Assembly: GCF_030272615.1 (NCBI RefSeq)
Contig: NC_081409.1
Location: forward strand, 525,642,475-525,706,474
Direction: 5' to 3'
Length of the DNA stretch: 64,000 bases
DNA from: Cryptomeria japonica
Lineage: Eukaryota; Streptophyta; Pinopsida; Cupressales; Cupressaceae
The stretch's first letter is position 1. Each line of letters starts with the position of its first letter. The notes below the pieces were generated by a model that made no database searches, was not told where the DNA came from, and saw only the letters and a list, made by a program, of their open reading frames with translations. Positions 33,926 through 47,500 of the stretch are shown here, one piece after another. A program made the position numbers and the translations under genes.

Positions 33926-35500
33926 GTGGGAGTATGAATTACGCCGCTACTGCCGATAAAGTAGAAGAAAGAGAGAGATAAAAAGAGAGACGCGGGACAA
34001 TGCCACAAGGAGTATAAGACACTACTAATACTGAGGAGCAAAAGCCCCCAATCTTAGGGTCTCAACTTATGCCAACATATGAAAGAACAAACAAAACAAA
34101 AAGGCACAAAACACATAAGAACAAAGACAAAGCGCAAAAGACACACGACAAGAACAAGACATAAGAGAACAAACTAACTAGCCAAAGAGATCTCGAGCTC
34201 GGATGTCTCAACAAATTATTAGGACACAAAGACCAATGCCATCACATAAACACAAGCGACCACATAAAAGAGAAAATCCAACATCATCCATGAACTATCA
34301 ATAGTAAAACTATGAGTTCATGAGAAGAAGAAGAAGAGAGAGAACATGAAGACACACTTTGGTGATCCATGAGAAGAAAGGCAAAGAAGAAAGAAACCAT
34401 GGATGTCTCGCCCCTAAAACTAGGTGATCCATGGAGAGGACATGGAAAATATCTCCCCTAGAGCTTGCCTAGGTGATCCATGTAAAGAGAGAGAGTGATA
34501 ACACCATTAGCTCCACTCAACCTATGCGCGTGTGTGCAAGTGAGGTTCAAAGCGTCTCATAGGAGTCTATGCCTAAGTATGCTACAACCTGTATAGAATG
34601 TATAGTACAAGTGCCAAGAAAGGTGTGATATCTCACTCTAAGAGACCATGCTCTGGTTCCGAGAATAATCACCCTGCATAAGAGAAAAGTGGCGTCATCT
34701 CGCTCTAAGAGACCGTGCTCTGGTTTCGAGAATAATCACCCCGCATAAGAGAAAAGTGGCTTCATCTCTCTCTAAGAGACTGTGCTCTAGTTCTGAGAAT
34801 GACCCACTGTACAAAAAGTGATGACATCTTGCTCTAAGAGGTTTCCCTCTAGTTCCAAGAATGTCTCACTATACAAGACAAGAAGAAGTGAATACATCTC
34901 GCTCTAAGAGACTATGCTCTAGTTCCAAGAATGACCCACTATACAAAAAGTGACAACATCTTGCTCTAAGAGGTTTCCCTCTGGTTCCAAGAATGTCCCA
35001 CTATTCAATGCATGAGAGAAGTATGGTACAAAGGAGCAGTGTGGGTGACCCCCCCTTAAGATGCCAACATAGACTAATGTTGATATCTTAAGGAAAGTAG
35101 AACAAGGATACCTACCTTCGTCACAAAGAAGATATCCTCTATGCAACAATGTAATAAATCCAAGCAAGAGAAGGGATACTCTTCAAGCAAGGATAAGATA
35201 GTTGAAAAGAGATATCTTGTTGTAAGTGTAAAGGTGATCCTTGGAGGAGAAGAAATCTTTGTTCAAAAGACATCTACCCCCAAGAGGAGTTGTCTTAGAC
35301 AAATATAACATCTTCTAGAACAAGAAAAGGAAAGAACAAGAATGCAATCCTTCCTCCTATTTCTAGGTGAAAGGGATTCTTGGTGAGGGATGACTCACAC
35401 TTATCTCCCATAGGGATGGCTGGATTTATCATATATGTACATAACCAAGTGTAAAAGAGGTCATATTCAAAGATTAACACTTCTTGTATAAGAGAGAATC
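33926..35500 (-). other. G3 internal spacer
   Basis: Purine-rich sequence (many AAGAGAGAGAAC-type runs) with no recognised coding domain. It includes the tandem repeat at 34,630-35,013. Confidence 0.5.
34630..35013. repeat. Tandem repeat, six units of about 62-70 bases
   Basis: Units start ATCTCGCTCTAAGAG, run through GCTCTAGTTCCAAGAAT and end before the next ATCT. Two unit types alternate (ending in GAGAAAAGTGGC or AAAAAGTGACAAC), with units 4 and 6 sharing AGAGGTTTCCCTCT. Non-coding; an 82-codon minus frame across it is a by-product of the repeat. Confidence 0.85.
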
Positions 35501-37646
35501 TGATAGGGAGGAACCCACAGGAGGACCAATTAAAGCTAAGTATAATCTTCTTGTTAAAAGACTCCCTCAAATGAGAGAGGAAAGGTTTTGGTTTTCTTGG
35601 TAAGGCCCACTTTCAATTTTCAAAAGCTTCACTCAACCCAAAACTTCCTCCTTGAGCTCTTCCCATCATTTGTTTATACACTTGCTCAACTCAAACTACC
35701 ATGCTCTCATTCCTCAACCCATCAACTTCAACATATGGATACCCTTACTCACCAAACATTTTTTATTCTGTTTCTTGGTAGCATATATCTCCTTCAAAAT
35801 GTTTAGACAAGGAGTTAAAAACTTTCTTTTGTTTTTGTTCTCAAAGACCTAGTTCAAGCTCACTTGCTCATGGCTTACTCAAACCCTTACTATAGGTCTA
35901 AACCCCAAATATAGTACCACTGCTCATACTAAGGTGTTAGGAGACTTTATTGAGTGTTTTAAAATGGATTCCAAAGGTTCTTCAATACCAATCAACCTTG
36001 CACAAATCGGGTTCACACTTTTTGCAAAACAGGGCTATAAGGAATAAGCCCTTTTTAGCCCTCCTGAAACACTATTTTGCTCATTAATCACTCCCAACTT
36101 GGAATATTTGAAAAAGGAAAATATTTTTGAGTACCCTTTTGGCCAAAATCATGAATTAGTGCCAAGAGAGGTCTTGGGAAGGTCATTTCATGACTGTCCT
36201 ATTTTGTAGCCTCAAAACAAGGGTTTTTGTGAGGGTTTTGAACCATGTTGCCTTGGAAATCACTTCTCCATATTGTATTAAGCTTCCATACTACTGATAA
36301 ACCTCTTCCACAACATACCAATTACTTATCTATCACTAACAATCAAGCATTATGCCAAGCACTTGGCAAGCAAACTGAAAAAGAACAAAAACATTGTCAA
36401 AATCACCGTTTTTCTGACTTTTCACTATCTTTGCTGCACATTAGAGGGTTAGGAATTCCAAAATGATTACACCATGGCATGATTAAACCTTAAAAAAACA
36501 AACAAACCCTGCATTTACAAAATTGGTGAAGTCTTCAAACATGGAAAGCTATAAAAGACAATTTGCTACCAAAAACCACTTAATTCTCCAAAAACAGGGA
36601 ACCCGCTGCCCCAATAGTTTGTTGTGATTTTCAAGGGCAAGATAGCTTCTCATGGAGCTCCAACTTGCTTCAAATCACTCATATGGAATTTGCAGACCCT
36701 TTCCCAATGTTGTTAGCTCAAATAGACTTTGAGAACAACATTTTGCTCAAAATTTCAATCTGCTAGCCAAGTTACTCACTTAACTTGCCTAATAAGTGCT
36801 CAAATTCACCTTTTCCATCACAACGGACAGCACAACCTTAAAATAAAATATGTAAAAAGGTCCAACTTGGTCTCCAAGGTTCATTTTTTCTTGGTTACCC
36901 ATGGAGACCAAGTGTTTCAACCCATTTTCTTCAAAACCCCAGTTTAGGGCAGCGAACTGGCAAAAACTAAAAGATTTTTTTTGATAAACCAAAACACAGT
37001 AAAAACCCTAACACAAAGAATGAAAAAACTTCATAAAACCATGACACAAACTCCCATGAAAGAAAAGTATGGAAATAGTGCTCTGTACGGACTGTTACAA
37101 CAATTTTTGCTCAAAAGTATGAAAAACAGTCATATTTCTTTAACTTCTTCTTGCTAATACCAAGCCAACCTATTTACAATGTTTGAAGTGTCCTTATATA
37201 GGAACACTCAAACCATTTCAACCCTTATGGTGTCCATAACTACCTTGTAGAGTGATTTTACAACTTTTCTCACTTTTTGTCAAAATGTTGCTTGACAACA
37301 TTGACAATTTTTGACTCTTAGTGCATTTTTGGCCTACAAGACAAATATCTCCCACCTAATCATTTGAGATGGTGTAAAATCAATAAATACACCTACTCCA
37401 ATTCCTTTCTAGGATTATTACAAGGTTTCAAGCATATTTTCACTATAATGCCATTTTTGGCTTACAAGGCACTATGGGCCAAAACTGGAAAGAAAACTTG
37501 AGAAAAATTATCTAAACAACTCTAAGATAAACTTAAACTATAATGAAACCTAAAACACACACTTGGACTCTTAGAATAGTCATTTATTCAATTCATGATC
37601 CCATCAGGATCAAACAAGCCAAAATTGTGAAGGTGCTCCTGCACCA
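35501..37646 (-). repeat. 3' LTR of G2
   Basis: 2,146 bases, minus strand from TGGTGCAGGAGCACC to GTTCCTCCCTATCA. TATATAA at 37,200-37,194 is the probable promoter box. TTTTGGGGAGTA precedes it as a G-rich tract. Small frames inside are not genes. Confidence 0.8.
37194..37200 (-). promoter_or_regulatory. TATA box of the G2 LTR
   Basis: Minus-strand TATATAA in TTCCTATATAAGGACAC, about 450 bases into the LTR. Confidence 0.55.
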
Positions 37647-37810
37647 TACTCCCCAAAATTGAAAAAGTTCCAAGTCCTCTTGGAAATGATACCTGCAAAA
37701 CAAATGATACCTACAAATCATATAGGCTTCATCTTGACCTTTGGCATGTACTTGTCTTCGGCTTCATCATGCATGGCCAAATGAAAAGCTCCTTTTTTCA
37801 TCTTCAAAAA

Positions 37811-38612
37811 TCAACATCCACCATAGTTGTACATCCACCATAGTTGTAGCTGCTCATAAGGTGTAGATGATACCATCAACTGCCATTCCAGCAAACTCTC
37901 AGTCCAAGAATAACTCCATGAATAGATATGAGAAATCTCAATGAACTTCATCTCAAAGTGAGGAGAAGTGCTTATTTTTGGGGACCAATATAGGTGCTTG
38001 GTGTCATGCTTCAGGAACCCAGGATAAAGCATTGTTCCCATAAAGGTCATGACACCTTCATAAGGAATAATACCAATCTGATAGTGTTCATGCATGTAGA
38101 CCTCTGTAGTAACATAATGATCAGTAACAACTATCTCTATATCCTGCCTGCCATTAGGCTTCTCAAGTGCATGTGACCCTTGTACCATGTCTTCTTCTTA
38201 TCTAATCTATTCAACAACTCCATCATCAGGATAAAGACCATGTTCTTCAGCCACATTGGTCTCTAACCCTTGCTTATCCTCAAGAACCTTTGCCATATAA
38301 GGTTCCTCTTCAACTCTTTTCTGCTCACTCTTCTCTTCAGCATGCATCTGCTACTCAAAGTCACTGAATGGACTGTCTTCCTCTTCAACTTCACCTTCTA
38401 TGGTACTTGGGGTTACTTCTTCCACTAAACTGCCATGTAGGATCATCTTCTTCCCTCATAGGGTTCAAGATAAAATCTATGCCATACTTAGAAAATTTAT
38501 AAACATTCCTATAAGCATCATACATAGTGCAATTTTCATATTGCCATACTCTTCCCAAAATCAAATGGCAATCTATCAAGGGCATAATATCACATTCCAC
38601 CATCTCATAGTA
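37811..38612 (-). pseudogene. G2 protease C-terminal part and linker
   Basis: From the E4 junction the minus strand reads YYEMVECDIMPLIDCHLILG, then RVWQYENCTMYDAY and YKFSKYGIDFILNP, the second half of a Ty3-type protease (LILGR in place of the usual LLGRPW). The linker frame at 37,811-38,188 (MVQGSHALEKPNGRQ onward) has no recognised domain. RT is absent. Confidence 0.72.
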
Positions 38613-38617
38613 AGGAC
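38613..38617. repeat. Left target-site duplication of E4 (AGGAC)
   Basis: AGGAC directly before the LTR end TGTTAGGTCC, repeated at 50,788-50,792. The protease reading continues across the pair. Confidence 0.88.
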
Positions 38618-39817
38618 TGTTAGGTCCAATATGGAAAGCTAATGTACTGAGAGGGGAGGGGTGAATCAGTACTTCAAATCCTTTTACCAACAATATCTTT
38701 ACTATTATGCATAAACCAAAAACTGTTGTAACATAACATAAAGCTAAAAAAAATTAATAACAATCATACATGATTCACTCCATAAAACATATATTTTGGT
38801 TACGCAGAAACTCTTGGTTAGAGAGACAAACTATGGTGGGGATGACACCCACAACTTCACTACTGCAATAATAAATGGTGCTCGGTTAGAGCTACATGTT
38901 TAGCTATTTCTGATAGCTTACCCTATTAGGAGTATCAAGATTGTTAGATCTACCTCGCTAAAGGATTTTACAACACTTATTCTAAATGTTGCACCTGGTT
39001 AAAGGCTTTACAATTTATAGACTTTGTTAGAGTCTTTTACCCTGTTAAAGGTTTCTCTTACAACTTCAAAATATTACAATAAAATCTTTACAAATATCTG
39101 CAACTTTACATCTGAAATGTTATAGCAGATTCTATGTGCTCAAAATGAGATTACCTTGCTTATAGCATACCTTGGTAACCCATAGAGTAACTCGGTAAAC
39201 CCTTCTGTTTACTATGTTCCTTGACTGTTCTCTGAAATCCTTCTCGGTGACCTCTATGTCTCTGTAAGAGTCATAGCACTCAGTGCTTTCCCATGATTTT
39301 TCTTTTCACATATGTCTGTCTTCACACTCATACACACATACTTCTATATCTCTATCTGATCCTAATCCATGCTGTATAAATAGATCTCTTATGTCAGTGA
39401 TCTGGTTCATTGCTTCGATCTTACAAACATGATTTATCGAATGAATAACCATACAAAATATTTCATTGGATAGATGACCTCAAAATTGTACACAATCTTT
39501 AAGTGCAATTTCCAATGTGATAACAGTTCTTTTTCTCCTCGATCTTGTAACACGTTTCCACATGTGTGTCTAGGTTCAATGAATCTGGTAACACGTTTCA
39601 CTCGGTGTATATCAACTCGATGTATCATTATTGTTTCTTGGTAGACATAGAGTGTTACTCGGTGGACAACTCGGTGTATACTGGGCTCTGTGACTACTTT
39701 CTTCTATAATTGATTGCTCTGTGCATATTGACTGAATATTTCAGTAGTAGTAACTGACTAGAGTGAATAGAAATGACTTTGGACATAAAACTAATGGCAA
39801 CTTAATAAGTAGTAACA
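38618..39817 (-). repeat. 3' LTR of E4
   Basis: 1,200 bases, minus strand TGTTACTACTTATT to ATTGGACCTAACA. Aligns along its length with 49,590-50,787; I count about 17 differences in the first 290 aligned bases, so the copy is old. A TATTTATA box lies near 39,381-39,374. Confidence 0.92.
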
Positions 39818-39830
39818 ATCTCCCCTTTTG
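39818..39830 (-). other. Polypurine tract of E4
   Basis: Minus-strand CAAAAGGGGAGAT abuts the LTR start TGTTACTAC, the site where plus-strand DNA synthesis would begin. Confidence 0.8.
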
Positions 39831-40155
39831 ACATTAGTTGAGATGTTTGACAAAACTACTTTCAAAGTCATAACTAAAAAATCTATATACTTACAAAATT
39901 TGACTAGACAAACAGTATATACATTTGTCAATGAAATAGTATATTCAGATATACTCCCCTTATCAATATAATGTATAAAATTCTGATTTTGCATGCTCGG
40001 TGATCAATGTTCTGTATTAACTTCTCGGTTGTCACTACTCGGTTCACTGCTCTTCTTGTCAAAATTAATTGTGCATATGAATACTCTATTTTGCTTGGTA
40101 TACTCCCCCTGTATACTTTGATACTATTCTCCCCCTTTTTGACAAACATCAAAAC

Positions 40156-43100
40156 TTAGTTACCATTCGGTGGAGGCAACTGGTCAAAAATGGATTTGTA
40201 CTTTGTCCTTGCATTGGTAAGAGCGGCAGAAAGGGAATCCTTGACACTATCCATGAGTGAATTCTGAGTTGTAATGTCAGCTAACAGTGAAATTAGTCCA
40301 TCTAAGGTGCTTCCCTCTTGTTGAGTGGATAGGGAGGTAGCTTTGTTGATCTATTCTTGGATGGATGAAAGATGGGGAATGAATAATGTTTGAAGAGTCA
40401 TTATGTCCATCCTTATCTTGTGCTCTTCATTCCTGAGTTCCAATTGTTGAGCCATGAGCTTTTGTAGCTTGGTATAAAAATTCTAAATAGAGTGTGGCTC
40501 AGTGGTCAACTTATTAGAGAGATCAATGATCTCTTTCTCAATCACTTCTGTTTTATTTTTGATATCCTTAATGAATAAAGAAAATGTACAGAGTTTCTGA
40601 AATAAATAAAGAATATGCTTGAGTTGAGGGGACAACTCAGCAATAAATTTGACAAGTTTTACTTTGCCAATAGCAATAGCTTTCTGTACCTCTTCAATCA
40701 TTTTAGTAGTGAGCTCTTTGTCCTTTAACTTGCTCAAATATTCGGATGCGTCTACTCCAGATGTCTCAATTTTAGTGAGGAGTTCATCTAGTTGAACATG
40801 GATGGCTGCATATGTTGTCACTATAGCTTCAGGTAGCATATCTGTTAATAGTGCTTTCACCTTCTGAAGTACTTTGTTTTTCTTTTGAATAGCCATTTGT
40901 TTCTCCTGTTCGGCTTTGGCTTTGCATAGTTCACCAAATTCAATGAGTGCTTACCCTTTTAGTTTGGATATGTCTACATTCGGCAACACTATTGGTTTTG
41001 ACAAATCTAATTTGAAACTATGCTTTTTCATTTTCTTTTCTTTACCTTTCACCGATTGAACTAACACAATGGCTTGTGAGGCTTGTTGACCCTCGGTAGG
41101 TTGCTCGGTAGAGGCAACACTTTTATCAATTTCTTGAACCTCTGATGTAGCCTTTGTTGTGTCCTTTGATGCTTCTGAGCATGGGGTCTCAGATGTAACA
41201 TTTTCAGTGCTAGAAGGGGCTTGAGAAGTCTATCCTTCGGTGGCCTAAGAAGTAGTTTCTCCTTCTGTAGACTTGTGACCTTATGTTCCTTGTTCAGTGT
41301 CCTGAGGGGTCTCAGTTGAAATAGGCTGAGTGACTAGAGGATAGGGCTGAACTTGCTCCAAAACTGACTCACTAGATACCAGTTTGGCATATGTATTCCC
41401 TTCTATCATTTCCTATTCTTGTCCCTCGGTGTCCATGATATCCTCATCAATTTGTATAGTGTCAGCAGGGTCTTGCTCGGTGATATCAAGATCTTCCTCG
41501 GTAACATCAACTGTTTCAACTTCAACTTGCTGACCATCATTCTTGATTCAAAATATTTCCTGCCACTTTTCCTTGGTCTCATTCTCTACATCCAAATAAA
41601 ATCCATTCATCAATTTCAAGGCTCTTTGCTTGACTAGGAAGTTTGAGTGGTAGTTTATCAGATGTTCAGTGATCTCATCTACCGACATGTCTGGAAAGAG
41701 ATGTACCAGATTTCTTTCTCTCATCTTCTTTTCTGAGTCCATGGCATATTTCCACTTGTTATCAATATGCAAATACAATTCTTTTGGAAGAGAGTTAGTT
41801 ACTTCCAATGGGACCAATCGGAATTTCAGAAGAGTGTAGATTACAACTTCTTCTATTTGTCTCTTTTCTGCATCAGATCTGGATTCATATTTAACAAATC
41901 TAAATGATCCAAATCTACCATATTGCTTCAAGTTAGCACAAAAGTTATCAACACTATGTAATTCTTCCTTTTTGCTCTTAACAATCTAAAATTTGCTTGC
42001 ATCTTCAGATTCGGTGTCACTGGACTCTTTAGTCAAAATGAGTCTCCGAGAAGATTTCTTATAAGTTTTTGTTACCTTTGGTGTGGCAACATTCTTTGGT
42101 TTCTTACTCGTTGAAGTTGCAGATGATCTTGTGTTTGGGCGCTTGATTGAAGGAGTCGGTGATACCTTTGATGTATCTGGTTTCTTCCTTTTCAGAACTT
42201 TCCCTTTAGGCAATTCGGTGCTTAATGTAATAGCTGCCTCTTGAGCTTCAGATTCCTCCTCGGTGATGACTATAGTGCCCTTGACAGGTGCAGAGGAAGA
42301 AACTTCACCAAATTTCTCCATTAATGCCTTGATCATTTTTGTTTCTTTCCTTGTAGCCTTGGGTACTACAATTCCCATCTTAACTTTTTCCTTCACTTCT
42401 TCATATGTACTATATCTCAGCTTGGTAGCATGCCTTGGTAGTGTAAGAAAAACATTTATCTGTTGTTGTGTGATGTCAAAGTCAATCTCATAACCCATAG
42501 GTGGCAAAGATTGGGTTCTTGGTTCCATAGCATTAACATAGCAGTAATCGGTGTCCACTTCAAAACATATGTCATCCTTGTATTTCTCTACTAACTAGGG
42601 TGGGATCCGGTACCTGTTATGCATCCTTTCCTGAAACTTGCTAAAGTAATCATCCATAATATCATTAAAGTTATCACCTAGTCATTTGATGAAGTCATTG
42701 ATTTGATGGGTGATTGGTCGGTGTGGCTCCCAAACTACATTACCGACTGATGGAAAGAATTTCTCAAAGTAGAAAAACATGCATACTAACAGTGATCCAA
42801 ACTTCAGTGTGTTAGCCGAGTTGTTCTTCTTCGGTTTCCTTATGGTGTTTAGATTCTCAAACAGGTTTTTCAACAATACTTCACAAAGATCAATTTTCAT
42901 TCCTTTCTTCACAATTTTATATGCTAAGTCGACTGTTGCACAGGGTACACTATTTTTCCTTGTCGATTGGAAGAAACAATAACCTATTACTCTAATGGCA
43001 AACTTCAGCTCTGCATCTGTCACATTGTTCAGTTTCAATCCTCTGCAATCTGATTCAACTCCGGTTAAAGTGATCAATTCCTTTTGTGATATCATTTTTT

Positions 43101-43566
43101 GAGCTCGGGCATGATCAAAGATAGGATAACTGGTGATGAAATGAATGATTTCCTTGGTGATTTTAAATGGTTGCTCTTCTAACCACATGAAATCATCATG
43201 AACTCTGCTCAGAACAAAATTGACCCACTGGGGTTTGAATACATGGGGATAGGTTAGGGCTTCGGTCAATCCCTTGATTTTGATGTGTTCATACTTGCTA
43301 TCCAATTTCCCAATTGTACACAATTCATCATATGTGTCCTTGATTTCAACATGACCTAGTTCCTCAACACGACACTTAGTGAAGAATCTGACATCCTCAA
43401 CTAGTAAAACCTTATTCGGAATGAGTGAAAATATAGTTTTATCATCCGGTTCAGATGCTACTTTGGGAGTTAAAGAGTATTTCAGTGAGGGCTTTTTAAT
43501 GTTCTCAACAACAATGGGTTTCTGGATCTTAGGTGCCATAGCAGATTTCAGATAATCACTTAACAA
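40156..43566 (-). pseudogene. Unknown large protein of E4 (1,136-codon frame with stops)
   Basis: One reading frame runs from ATG at 43,566 (a second Met, MAPKIQKP, at 43,539) to TAA at 40,158-40,156 with no frameshift, but about eleven in-frame stops, mostly TAG. Residues about 30-290 look globular and helical (SLIPNKVLLVEDVRFFTKC, DAELKFAIRVIGYCFFQS, GSLLVCMFFYFEKFFPSVG). Residues 400-527 are Lys/Ser/Thr-rich with nuclear-signal-like clusters (VLKRKKPDTS, KKSSRRLIL). An acidic, Thr/Glu-rich stretch follows at about 675-790, and the last 250 residues are coiled-coil-like (KALLTDMLPEAIV, LSKLKDKELTTKMIEEV). The N-terminal part faintly resembles the putative plant transposon protein family (Pfam PF20167); I do not claim homology. 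No enzyme motif or clear membrane anchor seen. Confidence 0.7.
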
Positions 43567-44049
43567 AAGATTCCTAGGTTTTGAGAACTATTAAATGGCA
43601 GATGCTTCCCACTTAGCAAATGTAAAATAGATAATCACAACTGATATGATTGGTAAACTAGTTTGACAATGCGATGTGATTGATGTAAATACCTTGAAAT
43701 TTGCTCGGGAGGTGGTTTGATCACCTTTGAATCACTTTGCTCTGCTTTCTTGAAAACTTGGTAAGTGTGAAATGACTACGTAAAAGCTTTAAGTACACAA
43801 TATACCTTATCGAGCTTCATGTAGTTAGGTCAAAAGACATTAAATGCACTCGGTACCACTTCCTTTTAATGCTTTTACTGACTGGCCAGTCTTCCTGTAT
43901 TCACCGACTAGACGGGCTTCCAAAAGACTTGATAAAATTTCAAATTTCCTAATGCATCTTTAGCTATGCAAATTTTGAATTAAGTGCATGATAAAATAGG
44001 AACTGTTAAGATTTAACCATTGAGAGAATGTAGTCCCTTCATACCTTTA
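43567..44049 (-). other. Spacer between the two E4 frames
   Basis: About 0.5 kb without a coding frame. It could hold a promoter or splice acceptor for the second frame; nothing decisive is seen. Confidence 0.45.
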
Positions 44050-44542
44050 CTAATTAATTTGGAATAGGTGCACCTAACTCGGTAGGTAAGGTGCCTTCTT
44101 CATTTGACACAATTTCCTTCTTTTTCCAAATCATCTGTAATTTGCCTTTTATTTCTTCAGTGTCTCCTCTAGGTTGATCTCTGCAATCTCTAGCCAAGTG
44201 TCCAACTTTGTGACAATGAAAACATGCCATACCAGGATTTCTCCATGATCTTCAGTTGTTTATTCCAAACCTTATAAAGAAGTTGACACTTATATGTCCA
44301 TATCTTCCACACCATTCACACCATATCCTTGTATTGTAATCCCATGGTACTGCAGAATACTGTCGGTAAAGATCTGTGTGAGTTCGGTAATCTCTAGCAT
44401 TTGCTCGGTGTGTAGACTACATATAGTTCTTTTACTTAAACCAACACTTCTCGGTACTATGTCCATATCTATTGCATTTTTTACAAAATCCTTTGAATTT
44501 TGCCTTTTGATAATTGCTAACAGACTTTGTCCTACATTGATT

Positions 44543-44547
44543 AGATG
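44543..44547. repeat. Left target-site duplication of the 4.1-kb insertion (AGATG)
   Basis: Precedes TGTAGTACCCC and equals 48,664-48,668. Confidence 0.88.
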
Positions 44548-47500
44548 TGTAGTACCCCTGCCCTAATCAATCTTTAATCTCAGTTTAATCTTACTTAGTT
44601 TATCATAATATAATGATTATAGTCAGATGTGTTGATTTAGTGCATATCTGTTAATGTGGTTTTCGCACCAGTTGTATGCAAGTTGTTTAGTGTTCCTATT
44701 TCGTGGTATTAATATCGGGCTAACGTTTTTATTAAGTTTATATATGTATGCATGTATGACTCTTGGTTGCAGGAGATTTCAGGTAAAACGTCGCATGAGT
44801 GCGAGGTTCGTCTTCACCTGGATTTGCAGGTTTGAGTGTACCTCTTTAATCCTTAGAGTTGGATTAGGTTGTCATAAGACCCTAGTTGACCATAGTCGTG
44901 CTCAAGTGAGAATCGTTAGTCGTCGTCGGTATTCCCTTTTGTTTGGGTTTGCGAGTCGTTTGTCCGATTGACTTTCTTGGTTTGCGTGCTTGGTGTGTGA
45001 GGTTAAATTGAGTATTTAGCCTTAGTATTTAATTTGATTTAATGTGTGTTTACGCATTAGTATATTTGGGGACTAAATTAAATAGTCTCCCTTTTTATGT
45101 GATTAATCGTCATTTGAATTTCTCGATTTTAAATTGGGAGCAAGTTCAATTAGATGGTTAATTTTAATGTTAAAATTATTACATATATGTTGTTGATAAA
45201 GAAAGATTTAAATTTAATTGCAATAGAGTTAATTTAATCTTTTGGCATTTTTGAAATAGAAAGGTTAATTTCCGTTAATGGAGAAAATCAATTTTAAATT
45301 GAAAAACAAGTTTAATTATTGATATAGTTGGAAAATAGTGATTTTTGGGATTTATTTTAAATAAAAATTTTAATTCCAAAAATAAAATTTTTGGTCAAAC
45401 TTTTCCATATAACCTAGACTTTTGGAAAATATTGGGGATTTTGAATTTTTTTGGAGAAAAATATTTTTGGAAAATATTTTGGATGGAAAATTTGGGGATT
45501 TTGGAAGGAGGAGGAATTCTTGAGCTTGCAGGTTGGGCTCTTCAACAAATCTCTTCCAGGATTGCATATGAAGGTAGGATTCTAAATTGTTTTCTTATTG
45601 CCAAAAGAATTTACTGTTCTGGTTGAAAGAAGTGAATTTGTTATTGAAGAATCAGTTTGATTGATTAATAGAGTAGAATGGAAATAAGATCTTGAATTAT
45701 CCCTCCTTGATTTCATTCCTTGTCTTCAAATCAATTTTTGGTTTGCTAAGAATGATTAAAAAATAAATAAAATTGAAATTTAGTGGGGGGTTTGGCAGAT
45801 TTGATGTTAAATTTGTGAAGATCAATCTCATTTTGCCAATTTGGTGTTGTTTTGGAGAGTTTTTCCTTCCTAAATCTGGGCATTTGAAATTGCCAATATT
45901 GGAAAAAAAAAAACTCATAGTTTTCTGAATATAAAAAAAAAAATAACAATAAATTATTTTTTTAAGTCTCTGCTGAGACTGTATTTTTCTGTATTCTGTT
46001 AATTTTGTAACAACAAATTTTTATTTCAAACAAAATTTAAATTAAATTATAAAAAAAATATATATATTGTTTTACGTAAGGTGGGGGAGCCAAGGCTCAA
46101 CCCCAACCTCACGCTTGGGCTGCCAAGAGCCATATGGCTGTGGGGACCATTCCCTTTTCAAAGGAAAGGGGAACCACGTGGGTTTCCCCTTACCCTTTTA
46201 AAAGAAAAGAAAGTTTCTTTTATTATTATTATTAATTAAAGTTTCTTTTTATTATTTAAAAAAAAAATTAAATTAAGTTTCTTTTTATTATTATTACTTT
46301 TAAATTAATGTATATTATTAATAATATATTAATTTTTAATTACTAATTAATGTATATTATTTATATATATATATATATTAATTGTAGTGAATTATAATTA
46401 ATGAGTATTATTAATTATATGTTAATTGTCTGTATTAATTAATGTATATATTTTTTAAATATATATTAATTGTGGTTGAATTATGAATTTATAAATTAAG
46501 GTATATATAGTTAGAGATATATATATTGATTATTATTTTAGGTTTGTATATTTGTTTAAATATACGCAAGGAAATATTTTGGGTAATTTGGGAGATGTTT
46601 ATCTATTTTTGGTTTCTTTAAATGTATATTTCCTTAATCTGAAGAGAGTAACTTGGTTCTGAAAAAAAATGAATTTTGAGAAATTGTTTTCGAACAAGTG
46701 TGAGAATGATGTTTTATTTTGATGAATAAATATCATATTTTAATTGATTTATGTTTATTTATTTATATTCATGTGAATTTGGTTTGAAAACTCATGATGA
46801 CGTATTTATGTAGTTTTATGATGCGAATGAACTTTATTGAGTTAGAAACCATGAACGGCGTGTGCCTAGGCAAGGTAGACAAATTGCAATCAAACTTAGA
46901 TCAATTAGAAAATTGGATCGATTTTAATGTTTAAATCAATATGGAAAAAGATTGTCTTTTCCAGTTATTGCCTATGCGAGTTTAATTTCTGTATTCGCTT
47001 TTGCTTAAGTAATGGAAAGCCTTGCTTTGTTTGATTGGACCCGGTTGTAAGGTTGATTTGGGTACCTGTTTCAGTCCTCAGTTCCGAGTTGACTGTTGTA
47101 TTGTGGTGGTGTCGTAGTTGGTCATATTCTTTATGTGGGTGTCGAATGATGATTCGTGGTTGACCATAGTTGGTCAGGTCTCTGGTTAGAGTACCGTCTA
47201 TCAATGCACCTCATATGATGTCGTATCTGACCAAATGGTTGTTTTCTCCATTTCGAACTCCGTTTGCTTGACCATGTGTGTTCCTTGGTTTTTGAGTTCG
47301 TCTGAGTATAGTCTAGTGTCGTATGGGAAAGTGGCTTTCGATTGGGGGCCGCGCTCAAAGTGGTTGCTGGGTAACCCGTCAAAAGTGAGTCTAATAAGTG
47401 ATAACCTAATAGTAGATTAGAATGTTAATCTCTAAGTAAGATAATTGTGCCTCACACATGGGATGAGTTCTAACATAGACTCGACATGCTGTGAGAAGGC

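Noticed and set aside
34630-35013. CRISPR-like regular repeats
   Set aside because: Units are contiguous 62-70-base tandem repeats without unique spacers, in plant DNA.
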